This document shows, one piece after another, positions 35,740 through 45,128 of a stretch of DNA of 64,000 nucleotides. Made by a program: the position numbers and the translations under genes. Below the pieces are notes generated by a model. That model had not been told where the DNA came from. It saw only the letters and a program-made list of their open reading frames with translations, and made no database searches. Location: assembly GCA_021825925.1 (NCBI GenBank), contig JAKAFP010000002.1, positions 434,001-498,000 on the forward strand. Direction: 5' to 3'. Each line of letters begins with the position of its first letter. The first letter of the stretch is position 1. The stretch is from Chloroflexota bacterium (GTDB lineage: Bacteria > Chloroflexota > Anaerolineae > Anaerolineales > Anaerolineaceae).

Positions 35740-36990
35740 TCAATTTGACGGGACGGCATCATATTCAAGAAGACGTCGCTCGCCTTCCAAGGCACGAAGT
35801 TCGGTCAGATCCTGGGTGACCTCGAGCGTGCCAAGGTAAGCCCCTTTAGGATTGCGCACGGCGTAATAACAGATGTAAATGAACCTGCCACCCATGTTGA
35901 TCCAAAAAGCCGCTTTTTCCTGGATACCGTCTTTGAAATCCTTGACGATCTTGTTGACAATATGCACGCTCTTGGGCGGATGGCAGTACTGAACTTTACG
36001 TCCAAGGATGGCGCGCGAACGATCAAAGATGCGGTTACGGCCGGGTGTAAAGTATCTGACGGTGTCATCAGCATCCACGAAGGTCATGTCAAATGGCAAT
36101 GTGCTGAAAACTGAAATCAATTCGTCCAGACTGAAATTGCCGGTGGGCATCTGCACCCGACCCCCGGCGGCCGCCGGCTTTTTCATTTCTTCCTTAACGC
36201 CCCCTTCAGGGACCCAATCAAACTGGGGAGCATAGATGCAGTACCCATATTCATCGCTTTGGGTGTAGATCTCGTACCAATCCTGCTCAGTCAGAAGATC
36301 CAGCGCGGTTGGGAACATGATCTTTTCTTCCTTGTAGATCATGTCATCCACTGCCTCAAGAGCTGGAAGGATGGTAAAGGAACTGAAGGCTTTTGCTTCC
36401 GAGGCGCTGATCGAAGTGATCTGTTCAAGCGCTGCCAGGGTCTCGCGCAAGGTTTTGCGAACCTCGTCGTGCTTGCCCCACATCACAAGTGGCGGTCCGG
36501 GAAGCTGATTCTTTTCAAAATAGGGAAAAAGCAGGTTTTCTTTGCGGCGGTAGTGTTTATCCACATCCATCAAGGTGTTCAACTGTTGTTGAACTGTCTG
36601 CATTAATTCGGTGACATCCTCTTCATCCGATTTTTGGTTGATCTTTTCAAGCAAAACCCTGATGGCACCGGTGGTTTTTGCCAGTTCACGGTTTTCCTGT
36701 ACAAATGTATGCACGGGGTGCCCCGGCAGTGTTTCTGGCGTTTCCTGTAGATCAAGATGTTTTTTCAGCACACGGGTATGGGTATCACACAGCTCCTGGA
36801 TGCGTTCGGCGGTAATGCCCTCTTTGACCAACTGCACTTCCATCATAAAAACATCGCTGTAATCGGCTTCATCCAGCATGGTTTCGAGCTGAAGTTTCAC
36901 CCGCTCTTCAGTCACACCGGCATCCAACTGACGGATGAGGTTTTTCATAATGTCCACTCTTTGTTGACGATTGTTGATCACTTCGCTCAT
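35740..36990 (-). CDS. DUF438, hemerythrin-like and PAS domain protein
   Basis: A 416-residue soluble protein. Residues about 10-80 resemble DUF438, about 100-240 a hemerythrin HHE-type helical domain with His/Glu residues (HPVHTFVQENRE, HYRRKENLLFPYFEK, EEKIMFPTALD), and about 285-410 a PAS domain (SVFSTLPFDMTFVDADDTVR ... GTLEVTQDLTELR). Such proteins are thought to bind di-iron and to respond to O2 or NO. It is divergent from the c-di-GMP riboswitch array upstream. Confidence 0.85.
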   Translation of the reverse strand: MSEVINNRQQRVDIMKNLIRQLDAGVTEERVKLQLETMLDEADYSDVFMMEVQLVKEGITAERIQELCDTHTRVLKKHLDLQETPETLPGHPVHTFVQENRELAKTTGAIRVLLEKINQKSDEEDVTELMQTVQQQLNTLMDVDKHYRRKENLLFPYFEKNQLPGPPLVMWGKHDEVRKTLRETLAALEQITSISASEAKAFSSFTILPALEAVDDMIYKEEKIMFPTALDLLTEQDWYEIYTQSDEYGYCIYAPQFDWVPEGGVKEEMKKPAAAGGRVQMPTGNFSLDELISVFSTLPFDMTFVDADDTVRYFTPGRNRIFDRSRAILGRKVQYCHPPKSVHIVNKIVKDFKDGIQEKAAFWINMGGRFIYICYYAVRNPKGAYLGTLEVTQDLTELRALEGERRLLEYDAVPSN

Positions 36991-37187
36991 GGCAAATTCC
37001 TCTTTTCATTTATTGTTGTGCCTAATTAATGAAATTAATTAGATAATTTTCATCTTTATTGTATAATTACGAATGGATTCTTGATACGACTTTTGTCTCT
37101 TCTCAAGAATCATTTATCTACCCGAAATTAAATCCGCATAAATAATCTAATGTTCTATTGATTTTCTAAATCAAGGCGTGGTATTGT

Positions 37188-37273
37188 CTAGTCAAGAGCA
37201 AAACCTAACGAAAGTAGGTGACGCAAAGTCAGGGGTCTAAAATCAAGCAATTGATCATGACCGCCCGACTGCC
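37188..37273 (+). ncRNA. c-di-GMP-I (GEMM) riboswitch-like aptamer 1
   Basis: Contains GAGCAAAACC, a P2 hairpin CCTAACGAAAGTAGG, the signature GACGCAAAGTCAGGGGTCTAAA, and a 3' part ATGACCGCCCGACTGCC; AGTC (37190) pairs with GACT (37267) as P1. This matches the GEMM-I consensus as I know it, including the G before CAAA used for c-di-GMP. It is the first of three copies. Confidence 0.85.
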
Positions 37274-37274
37274 T

Positions 37275-37360
37275 TTGAAAGGCGAAACCGGTGAAAACCG
37301 GCGGTGCAAAGCCAAAGGGTCTAAAGTCTGAACAAGACCAAGACAACCGAGCTGCCTGCA
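37275..37360 (+). ncRNA. c-di-GMP-I (GEMM) riboswitch-like aptamer 2, variant
   Basis: Contains GGCGAAACC, hairpin CCGGTGAAAACCGG, signature GTGCAAAGCCAAAGGGTCTAAA and 3' part ACCGAGCTGCCT; AGGC (37280) pairs with GCCT (37354). Compared with the consensus the base before AAACC is G not C, and GACGCAAAG reads GGTGCAAAG, so its ligand binding may differ or be lost. Confidence 0.75.
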
Positions 37361-37442
37361 CGAGGAGCATGTAGACTGATCCCGATCAGAGCTACGCAGC
37401 CAGAACAAATAATTAGATTTATTTCTTAATTACTGGCGCACT

Positions 37443-37529
37443 CCAAGCAAGAAAAGCAAACCTGGTCAAAACCAGGGACGCAAAGCCAAGGATCTAAAAC
37501 CCAAAAGGTCATGACCGCCTGGTTGCCAA
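37443..37529 (+). ncRNA. c-di-GMP-I (GEMM) riboswitch-like aptamer 3
   Basis: The best match of the three: AGCAAACC, hairpin CCTGGTCAAAACCAGG, signature GGACGCAAAGCCAAGGATCTAAA, and ATGACCGCCTGGTTGCC at the 3' end, with GCAA (37447) pairing TTGC (37523). A terminator follows after about 8 bases. Between copies 2 and 3 (37361-37442) lies a separate hairpin, GTAGACTGATC / GATCAGAGCTAC. Confidence 0.88.
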
Positions 37530-37536
37530 AGTGAAT

Positions 37537-37577
37537 AACCGCCTCTTCTCCATCCGAAGAAGGGGCGGTTCTTTTAG
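37537..37577 (+). terminator. terminator after the riboswitch array
   Basis: AACCGCCTCTTCT CCATCCGA AGAAGGGGCGGTT followed by CTTTTAG. Its place directly after aptamer 3 makes it the likely expression platform, giving transcription control of the downstream ldh. Confidence 0.85.
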
Positions 37578-37581
37578 TATA

Positions 37582-37708
37582 GTGATTCGTGATTCGTGAT
37601 TCGTGATTCGTGATTCGTGATTCGTGATTCGTGATTCGTGATTCGTGATTCGTGATTCGTGATTCGTGATTCGTGATTCGTGATTCGTGATTCGTGATTC
37701 GTGATTCG
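37582..37708. repeat. heptamer tandem repeat, GTGATTC x18
   Basis: Eighteen perfect copies of GTGATTC plus one base, between the riboswitch terminator and ldh, then a degenerate tail with related motifs (CAGTTCACGGTTTACGATTCG to about 37775). The array would be in the ldh leader if read-through occurs. Confidence 0.97.
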
Positions 37709-37829
37709 GTAAATATTATAAAATATTTCGGCTTACGGTTTACAGTTCACGGTTTTCAGTTCACGGTTTACGATTCGTTGAATTTATATTATAATTATGA
37801 TATAAATTGTCTATATTTTGGAGGACATG

Positions 37830-38813
37830 ATGAACAACGATAATTTTCAACCCACTCGAATTGCGATCGTTGGCACAGGCAACGTGGGTGCCACCTTTGC
37901 TTATGCCCTGCTCCAAAGCGGATTGGCCGCAGAAATTGTTTTAATTGACCGCAACACGACCCGCGCCGAAGGTGAAGCCATGGACCTTAACCACGCGGTT
38001 CCGCTCACCCACGCCACACGCATCTGGGCTGGCACTTACGAAGACACCGCCGGTGCAGCCATCACCGTAGTAACGGCGGGCAGTGGCCAAAAAGAGGGCG
38101 AAACCAGGTTGGACCTGGTTTCGCGTAATTACGAAATACTTAAGGGCATCATCCCTGAGATCGTCAAATACAATCCCAATGGCATCATCTTGATGGCCAC
38201 CAACCCGGTGGACGTCTTGACCTACGCCGCTTGGAAGATCAGCGGATTGCCCGCTGAACGTGTGATCGGTTCAGGAACCATCCTCGATACAGCGCGTTTC
38301 AGGTATCTGCTCAGCCAACATGCCGGCGTGGATGCCAAAAGTGTGCATGCCTACATCATCGGCGAACACGGCGATAGCGAAGTACCCGTATTCTCGCTGG
38401 CTACCATTGGCGGTATGGACTTGAAAGATTACTGCCCTGGCAACTGCAAGGAATATTGCAATGACTGCTGCAAAGACTTTGATGCTGCGGTATACCAGAA
38501 AATATTCACTGAAACGCGTGATGCAGCGTATGAGATCATCAAACGCAAAGGCGCCACTTATTATGCCATCGGCAACGGCCTGCTGCGCATTGTCGAAGCC
38601 ATCCTGCGCGGTCAGGACTCGGTGCTGAGCGTCTCGACCCTGATCACCGGCTACTACGGCATCAATGACGTCTACCTGAGTCTGCCTTCGGTGATCGGAC
38701 ACAATGGCATCAAACGCACCATGTTCTTGAAACTGAATGACAAAGAGAAGGAAGGCATTCAACACTCCGCCGAAGTGCTGCACGATACCTTACAAAAGAT
38801 CGGGTTGCAGTAA
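37830..38813 (+). CDS. ldh: L-lactate dehydrogenase
   Basis: NAD-dependent interconversion of pyruvate and lactate. The product of about 327 residues has the Rossmann motif IAIVGTGNVGATFAYAL, the substrate loop GSGQKEGETRLDL (the Gln is the lactate-dehydrogenase choice; malate dehydrogenases have Arg), NPVDVLTYAAWK and the catalytic GEHGDSEVPVFS. A cysteine-rich insert CPGNCKEYCNDCC (about 205-217) is unusual. ATGs at 37827 and 37830 follow GGAGG; the second has better spacing. The upstream region holds three GEMM-like riboswitches and a terminator. Confidence 0.94.
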   Translation: MNNDNFQPTRIAIVGTGNVGATFAYALLQSGLAAEIVLIDRNTTRAEGEAMDLNHAVPLTHATRIWAGTYEDTAGAAITVVTAGSGQKEGETRLDLVSRNYEILKGIIPEIVKYNPNGIILMATNPVDVLTYAAWKISGLPAERVIGSGTILDTARFRYLLSQHAGVDAKSVHAYIIGEHGDSEVPVFSLATIGGMDLKDYCPGNCKEYCNDCCKDFDAAVYQKIFTETRDAAYEIIKRKGATYYAIGNGLLRIVEAILRGQDSVLSVSTLITGYYGINDVYLSLPSVIGHNGIKRTMFLKLNDKEKEGIQHSAEVLHDTLQKIGLQ

Positions 38814-38870
38814 GGGCAGAGATTCGTAATTCGTAAATCGTGATGCGTGATTAGTAAATTGTGTCATGGT

Positions 38871-38908
38871 CAAAACCTTCCCATTAGCAAAATGGAAGGG
38901 TTTTTTGT
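38871..38908 (+). terminator. terminator after ldh
   Basis: AAAACCTTCCCATT AGCAA AATGGAAGGGTTTTTT, a stem of about 13 bp followed by six Ts, about 60 bases after the ldh stop codon. Degenerate heptamers lie just before it (38821-38862). Confidence 0.92.
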
Positions 38909-39018
38909 TGATTATGATAAATGAACTCCAGAATTTCTTAATAACAAATCGTTAACACCTGTTCGGGGTTGCACTTGTATAATAGTTGAAGCATTCATCT
39001 TCTTTGAAAGGATGATCC

Positions 39019-40353
39019 ATGGACTCAAGCGTAATAAAATCCGAATCAGACGTAAAACTGCATAAGAGGGCCATCGCCGCCTGGACGATGTACGACTGGG
39101 GCAATTCAGCTTTCGCAACCACCATCATGGCAGCTGTACTTCCGGTCTACTACTCAACTGTTGCGGCCGCCCACCTGGCACCCAACCTGGCCACCGCCTA
39201 TTGGGGTTACACTTCCTCCATTTCAGCCCTGCTTGCCGCCATCATCAGCCCCATCCTGGGCGCGGTCGCAGATTTCAGAGGCAGCAAGAAGCGTTTCTTG
39301 ACCATCTTCATGCTCATCGGTGTCACCGCCACTGCCCTGCTCTATCTCATCCAAACCGGGGACTGGCTGCTGGCTTCGATCTTCTTCGTTTTCGGTAATG
39401 TCGGTTTCGCCGGCAGCCTGGTGTATTATGACGCTTTGCTGCCGCACGTGGCCAACCCGGATGAAATGGACGCCGTCTCATCAAGAGGTTATGCCATGGG
39501 TTACATCGGCGGCGGATTGCTGCTGGCGGTCAACCTGTTCATGATCATGTTTGTCCCCAAGCTGATCCCCTCATTGGATGCCGGTCTGATGACCCGCCTT
39601 TCCTTTGTCACGGTCGCCATCTGGTGGTTTGTTTTCACCCTGCCCATCTTGCTACGGGTCAAGGAACCTCCCCGCCGCATTGAAGCGCATGAACAAGGTT
39701 TTTCACCGTTTAAAGCCAGCTTCAGCCGACTTTACACCACCTTTAAGGAAATCCGCAAATACCGTGAATTATCACTCGGTTTGCTGGCCTTCTGGGTTTA
39801 CTCCAACGGCATCGGCACCATCATCGTAATGGCAACCATTTACGGTGCGGAGTTGGGCTTCTCTCAAACCACCCTCATCGGCACCCTTTTGATGGTGCAG
39901 TTCCTGGCGGCACCCTTTGCCATGTTGTTTGGATGGCTGTCAAAGAAACTTGGCACCAAAAAATCAATCTACCTGAGTTTGACCATTTATACCGTCATCG
40001 CCATCGCCGGGTATTTCCTCTATCATGAATGGCAATTCTGGGCGCTGGGCGCCGCTGTGGCCACCGTCCAGGGTGGAAGCCAGGCATTGAGCCGCTCATT
40101 GATCGGAAAGATGATCCCAAAGAGCAAGTCAGCCGAGTTCTACGGCTTTTTCAGTGTCTTTGAAAAATTTGCCTCCATCCTTGGACCTGCCCTGTTTGGT
40201 TTGGTCTCGACCATCATGGGACATTCCCGCTTGAGCATCGTTTCCTTGATCATCTTCTTTGCGGTGGGCATGTTCCTGCTCACCCGTGTAGACGTTGAAA
40301 AAGGTATCGCGGTGGCAGAAGCAGAAGAAAACGCCATGGTGGCGGTTTCGTAA
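39019..40353 (+). CDS. MFS transporter, UMF1/Atg22-like
   Basis: A 444-residue protein with twelve predicted membrane segments. It begins with a short polar part and AIAAWTMYDWGNSAFATTIMA (about 18-36), the signature of the UMF1 group related to yeast vacuolar Atg22, an amino-acid effluxer. The bacterial substrate is unknown. A ribosome site AAAGGATG lies upstream and a strong terminator follows. Confidence 0.9.
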   Translation: MDSSVIKSESDVKLHKRAIAAWTMYDWGNSAFATTIMAAVLPVYYSTVAAAHLAPNLATAYWGYTSSISALLAAIISPILGAVADFRGSKKRFLTIFMLIGVTATALLYLIQTGDWLLASIFFVFGNVGFAGSLVYYDALLPHVANPDEMDAVSSRGYAMGYIGGGLLLAVNLFMIMFVPKLIPSLDAGLMTRLSFVTVAIWWFVFTLPILLRVKEPPRRIEAHEQGFSPFKASFSRLYTTFKEIRKYRELSLGLLAFWVYSNGIGTIIVMATIYGAELGFSQTTLIGTLLMVQFLAAPFAMLFGWLSKKLGTKKSIYLSLTIYTVIAIAGYFLYHEWQFWALGAAVATVQGGSQALSRSLIGKMIPKSKSAEFYGFFSVFEKFASILGPALFGLVSTIMGHSRLSIVSLIIFFAVGMFLLTRVDVEKGIAVAEAEENAMVAVS

Positions 40354-40410
40354 TAAGTCACCGTTACTTCGAAATCGGGCGTGGTACGCCGTGCCCCAAC
40401 AACAACTTTC

Positions 40411-40448
40411 GATCTCCCGCGGATTTTGAATCCGCGGGAGATTTTTTT
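40411..40448 (+). terminator. terminator after the MFS gene
   Basis: GATCTCCCGCGGATT TTG AATCCGCGGGAGATTTTTTT: a perfect stem of about 15 bp followed by seven Ts. Confidence 0.95.
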
Positions 40449-40504
40449 GCCCGCAACCGCCACCCCCGGTCATGTTCTCAAGTTATCTGCCATGTTAAGT
40501 CTTA

Positions 40505-40533
40505 TTGACAATGCAACCGGTTGCACCTATAAT
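40505..40533 (+). promoter_or_regulatory. consensus promoter with LacI-type operator for the GH3 gene
   Basis: TTGACA (40505), a 17-base spacer and TATAAT (40528) are both perfect. The spacer contains TGCAACCGGTTGCA (40512-40525), a perfect 14-bp palindrome centred on CG as in LacI/CcpA-family operators. A repressor bound there would block RNA polymerase directly. Confidence 0.9.
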
Positions 40534-40577
40534 AACCAATAGACATTCAATTTATAGTCCCGCTCAGGAGGTTCCAA

Positions 40578-42800
40578 ATGGAAAAAAGTAAACAATCCTC
40601 TGCCGTATCGGCGAAAGAGACCGAAGAACGCGTTGAGTCGTTGCTTAAAAAGATGAGCCTTGAAGAAAAAATCGCCCAACTCAACCAGGTTTCTGGTGCC
40701 ACTTTTTTCCCCGGACCTAAAGGTGAAGACATCATCCGCAAAAGCGGAGCTGGTTCCATCCTCTGGTTGAATGACACCAAAGAATTCAACCGGCTATAGA
40801 AAATTGCCATTGAAGAAAGTCCGTCTGGCATTCCCGTGCTCTTCGCACTGGATGTGATCCACGGATACCGCACCATCTTCCCCGTTCCTCTCGCCATGGC
40901 TTCCTCCTGGGACCCTGAGGTCGCAGAAGACGCGCAAACCGTGGCTGCCCGTGAAGCACGCGCCGCCGGCCTGCACTGGACCTTTGGTCCCATGCTTGAT
41001 ATTTGCCGTGACGCCCGTTGGGGACGCATCGTGGAAGGCGCCGGTGAGGATCCGTATTTGGGTTCTGCGATGGCGGCCGCCCAGGTGCGTGGATTCCAGG
41101 GCGAGGATGTCAGCGACCCGGAACGTGTGCTGGCATGCGCCAAACATTTTGCAGGTTACGGTTTTTCAGACGGCGGACGCGATTATGATCCCGCTTATCT
41201 TTCCGATACGCAGCTCTACAACACTGTTTTCCCCCCCTTTGAAGCAGCCGTGAAAGCAGGCGTGGAAACTTTCATGAGCGCCTACATGGATCTCAACGAC
41301 GTACCAGCCACCGGCAACCGCTTTTTACTGCACGATACGCTGCGCGAACGGTGGGGTTTCAAGGGATTTGTCGTCAGCGACGCCATGGCAGTGGGCAACA
41401 TGGTCATCCAGCACCACGCCAAAGATGGAAAAGATGCAGCCGCCCGTGCCTTGAAAGCTGAAATGAACATGGATATGGCCAGCTACAAATATCTCGACCA
41501 TATTGCTGAACTCGTTAGCGAAGGCACCGTCACCCTTGCTGAAATTGATGCCCTGGTGCGTCCTATCCTGGCCGCAAAAGTGAGAATGGGCTTGTTCGAG
41601 CATCCTTATGTGGATGAATCGCTGCTTGACAAAGTTATCTCCCGCCCTGATCACCGCCAGGAAGCCCGTAAGGCAGCCTTGCGCTCGATGGTTCTGCTGC
41701 GCAACGAAGGCAAATTGCTTCCGCTTACAAAAAATCAAAAGAATGTAGCCGTCATCGGTCCGTTGGCTGATTCAATGGAGGCCACAGAAGGCTCGTGGAT
41801 GGTCTTTGGCCATAAGCCCGCGGCAGTCACGGTCCTCGAGGGGATAAAAGCCAAACTTCCGGGTGCAAAAGTGGATTTCGCTCCCGGTCCTGAGATCTAC
41901 CGGGATATTCCCTCCTGGTTTGACACCCTTGAAGGAAAGAAAACGGTCTATCAAACCCCCGACGAGGCCGAAGCCGCCTTCAATAAGGCGGTTGAGACAG
42001 CCCGTAAGGCTGACCTGGTGATCATGGTTTTAGGCGAGCATGCCCAAATGGCAGGTGAAGCAGCCAGCCGGGCTGCCCTTGATCTGCCTGGCCGTCAGGA
42101 AGAACTGCTAAAAGTCATCGTTGCTTTGGGTAAACCGGTGGTGCTTGTGCTTCTCAACGGACGCCCATTAAGCATCAATTGGGCCGCTGAAAATGTGCCT
42201 GCCATTCTCGAAGCCTGGGAACCCGGTACCGAGGGCGGAAACGCGGTTGCGGATATCCTCTTTGGCGACTTCAACCCCGGCGGAAAGCTACCGGTTTGCT
42301 TCCCGCGAAAAGGCAGCCACGCACCGCTGTATTACGCCCGTGACATGACCTTTTCACCGGAGGACTCGCCGATGTACAATCCCCGTTACTGGGACGGTTT
42401 GCCTGTTCCGCTTTACCCCTTCGGTTATGGATTGAGCTACACCTCGTTTGACTTTTCAAACCTAAAGCTTGACCAAACTAAAATAAAGATCGGCAAATCC
42501 CTGACCGTTTCAGTGGATATAAAAAACACCGGCTCAATGGCTGGTGATGAGGTTGCGCAGCTTTACATTCATCAGAAATTCGGCACCGATACCCGCCCCA
42601 TGCGGCAGCTGAAGGGATTCAAACGCATCACCCTTCAACCTGGCGAAAGCAAAACCGTGACCTTCATGCTTGGCCCTGACGAGTTAAGCTACTGGAGTAC
42701 CATCACCCGCAGCGTCATTCAGGATGCGACCGGTTTTGATGTATGGGTGGGCGGCGATTCCACTGCCAGCCTGCACGCCGAATTTGAAGTCGAGAAGTAA
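40578..42800 (+). pseudogene. GH3 family beta-glucosidase interrupted by an in-frame amber codon
   Basis: The frame runs from ATG at 40578 (AGGAGG ribosome site) to 42800 except for one TAG at 40797-40799. Without it the product would be about 740 residues, normal for BglX-like GH3. N-terminal VESLLKKMSLEEKIAQLNQV, LFALDVIHGYRTIFPVPL, ACAKHFAGYG and the nucleophile segment GFVVSDAMAVG are present, as is the C-terminal fibronectin-III-like domain. In homologues the residue at the stop is commonly Gln, so a single CAG-to-TAG change explains it. Either a recent nonsense mutation, a sequencing error or suppression; there is no other decay. Confidence 0.88.
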
Positions 42801-42818
42801 ACAAAACGAATAGTAAGA

Positions 42819-42856
42819 AAATCCCCCGCGGTTTTTAAAACCGCGGGGGATTTTGT
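42819..42856 (+). terminator. terminator after the GH3 gene
   Basis: AATCCCCCGCGGTTTT TA AAACCGCGGGGGATTTT: a stem of about 14 bp with a T run, between the convergent GH3 and epimerase genes; it could work in both directions. Confidence 0.93.
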
Positions 42857-42893
42857 TTGTAAAAAGACGGGCACATCACGCTGTGCCCCTACC

Positions 42894-43301
42894 TCACTTC
42901 GTGATTTCGTAAAGTTCGACCAGCACCCCGCCGGTGCTCTTGGGGTGGATGAAGGCCATCTTGCGGCCAGGCAGTACACTGGGTTCTTCACTCAATAAAC
43001 GGATGCCCTTGGCTTTCAATTCCGCCATGGTCGCGGCGCAGTCATCCACTTCAAAGCAGAGGTGATGCATACCGCCGCCTTTTTCAGCCACAAATTTTGC
43101 CACGCCGCTGTCATCCGAGGTCGGCTGCACCAGCTCCACTTCAGTGTCGCCTACGGGTAAAAATGCCACCTTGGATTTTTGGCTGGGTACATCCTCAACA
43201 TGATGCATGTCTATTCCCATGGCGTCACGCCAAAACTTCAAAGCTTCTTCAATATCGGGCACTGCAACTGCAATGTGATTGACTTTCTTCATGGTTGCCA
43301 T
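42894..43301 (-). CDS. mce: methylmalonyl-CoA epimerase
   Basis: Converts the S and R forms of methylmalonyl-CoA. A protein of about 135 residues of the glyoxalase/VOC fold beginning MATMKKVNHIAVAVPDIEEA, with metal ligands in VNHIAVAV, MHHLCFEV and LVELYEI. The ATG at 43301 follows GAGGAGACGAT and gives the normal length; a longer reading from 43373 would overlap mutase. It is encoded 17 bases after the mutase gene on the same strand. Confidence 0.93.
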   Translation of the reverse strand: MATMKKVNHIAVAVPDIEEALKFWRDAMGIDMHHVEDVPSQKSKVAFLPVGDTEVELVQPTSDDSGVAKFVAEKGGGMHHLCFEVDDCAATMAELKAKGIRLLSEEPSVLPGRKMAFIHPKSTGGVLVELYEITK

Positions 43302-43318
43302 ATCGTCTCCTCGATTTA

Positions 43319-44968
43319 TTAACCCCAAACGGGGGGTTGATATTCGCCCCAGACTTTGCGCAGAACACCGCAAGCCTCGCCCAGGGTCACGTCATTTTCC
43401 ATACAAGTAACGAGCAGCGGCATCAGGTTGTCTGAGCCGCGGGCGGCTACATCCAATTGAGCCATGAGTTCGTTGGCTTTAACGTTGTCACGGTTCTTGC
43501 GCAGGTCAGCCAGTTTGGCGACTTGGTTCTTTTCAATGGCAGGATCCACTTTCATGCGTTCCAGGTCGCGTTTTTCTTCCACCTGGAACATGTTGACGCC
43601 CACCACCACATTTTGTTTGCTTTCCACTTCCTTTTGGAATTTGTAAGCGGAATCTTGGATCTCGTTTTGCATGTAACCTTTTTCAATGGCAGATAGTGCA
43701 CCGCCCAGATCATCAATACGGGTGATGTATTCCATGGCGCGTTTGCTGATCTCGTCGGTCAGGTATTCGATGACGTAAGAGCCGGCCATGGGATCAATGG
43801 TGTCCGCCACGCCGGATTCGTAGGCAATGATCTGCTGGGTGCGCAAAGCGGTGCGTACTGATTTTTCGGTGGGAAGCCAGAGTGCTTCATCCATGGAGTT
43901 GGTGTGCAGCGACTGGGTGCCGCCCATGATGGCTGCCATGGCCTGGATGGCCACACGCACCACGTTGTTCTCGGGTTGTTGGGCCGTGAGGGTGGAACCG
44001 CCTGTCTGGGTGTGGAAGCGCAGCATCCATGATTTGGGGTCCTTGGCGCCGAAGCGGTCGCGCATAATCTGCGCCCAGATACGGCGCGCAGCACGGAACT
44101 TGGCGATCTCTTCGAGGAAGTCGTTGTGGGCTGCAAAGAAGAATGAAAGTTGTGAGGCGAACTGGTCCACCTGCTGGCCGGAATCAATGGCCGCCTGAAC
44201 GTAGGCAATGGCATCCGCGATGGTAAAGGCTACTTCCTGTACGGCGGTCGAGCCGGCTTCACGGATGTGATAACCCGAGATACTGATGGTGTTCCAGTTG
44301 GGAACCTCCGTCTCACAGTACTTGAAAATATCGGTGATCAGGCGCAGTGAGGGCTTGGGCGGGAAGATGTAAGTGCCACGCGCCACATACTCTTTGAGGA
44401 TGTCGTTCTGAATGGTGCCGCGCAGCTGTTTGGAATCCACACCCTGTTTCTTGCCGACAGCGATGTACATGGCCAGCAGCACAGCAGCCGGGGCATTGAT
44501 GGTCATGCTGGTGGAAACTTTATCAAGCGGGATCTGATCGAAGAGTACTTCCATGTCGCGGCGGGAGGAGATGGAAACACCCACCTTGCCCACTTCGCCC
44601 AATGACATGGGGTCATCCGAGTCGTAACCGATCTGGGTGGGCAGATCAAACGCCACCGAGAGACCGGTCTGTCCCTGGTCCAACAGATAGCGGTAACGCT
44701 TGTTGGACTCTTCTGCGGAGGCAAAACCGGCGTACTGGCGCATGGTCCAGAAGCGGCTGCGGTACATGGTGGGCTGCACACCGCGGGTGAACGGATATTC
44801 ACCCGGGAAGCCCAGCTGCTCCATGTAGTCAAACTCACCCGGTACGGCCACCCGCGGGATGGGAATGCCCGAGGGGCTTAGAAATTCCGCTTTACGTTCT
44901 TTGAATTTATCAACCGAAGGTTTGGCGACGGTTTCGTCCCAACGATTTTTCTCTTGTTCAAGATCCAT
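43319..44968 (-). CDS. methylmalonyl-CoA mutase, catalytic subunit
   Basis: Rearranges methylmalonyl-CoA and succinyl-CoA. The 549-residue protein is the TIM-barrel substrate-binding part: FPYTRG-like [20 protein letters not shown] (about 75-95), [19 protein letters not shown], and the [15 protein letters not shown] [18 protein letters not shown] near 320. It lacks the C-terminal cobalamin domain, which must be encoded elsewhere, as in archaeal-type split mutases. With mce it suits propionate or succinate interconversion. Confidence 0.95.
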   Translation of the reverse strand: MDLEQEKNRWDETVAKPSVDKFKERKAEFLSPSGIPIPRVAVPGEFDYMEQLGFPGEYPFTRGVQPTMYRSRFWTMRQYAGFASAEESNKRYRYLLDQGQTGLSVAFDLPTQIGYDSDDPMSLGEVGKVGVSISSRRDMEVLFDQIPLDKVSTSMTINAPAAVLLAMYIAVGKKQGVDSKQLRGTIQNDILKEYVARGTYIFPPKPSLRLITDIFKYCETEVPNWNTISISGYHIREAGSTAVQEVAFTIADAIAYVQAAIDSGQQVDQFASQLSFFFAAHNDFLEEIAKFRAARRIWAQIMRDRFGAKDPKSWMLRFHTQTGGSTLTAQQPENNVVRVAIQAMAAIMGGTQSLHTNSMDEALWLPTEKSVRTALRTQQIIAYESGVADTIDPMAGSYVIEYLTDEISKRAMEYITRIDDLGGALSAIEKGYMQNEIQDSAYKFQKEVESKQNVVVGVNMFQVEEKRDLERMKVDPAIEKNQVAKLADLRKNRDNVKANELMAQLDVAARGSDNLMPLLVTCMENDVTLGEACGVLRKVWGEYQPPVWG

Positions 44969-45128
44969 TTATCCCTCCGATGGTGAATTACCTGCCTGTT
45001 AAGTATACATGAAAGTGGCTTTTCAAATAAAGTGAATAAGCAAATGCGAGCAGTTGACGAAACTCATGTTGTAAAAAACAAAATATGTTATAAATAATTT
45101 AAGGTTAATATGCGAAAAGACAGGTTTA

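Noticed and set aside
37582..37708. Possible CRISPR array
   Set aside because: Units are 7 bases with no spacers; no cas genes are in the window. The same applies to the arrays at 32512 and 48716 and to the 87-bp repeat, whose units are nearly identical along their full length.
37830..38813. Malate dehydrogenase
   Set aside because: The substrate loop carries Gln (GSGQKEGE), the lactate dehydrogenase residue, not Arg.
40797..40799. Pyrrolysine or other recoding at the GH3 amber codon
   Set aside because: There is no pyl gene or recoding element in view, and Gln at this place in relatives makes a simple CAG-to-TAG change the better explanation.
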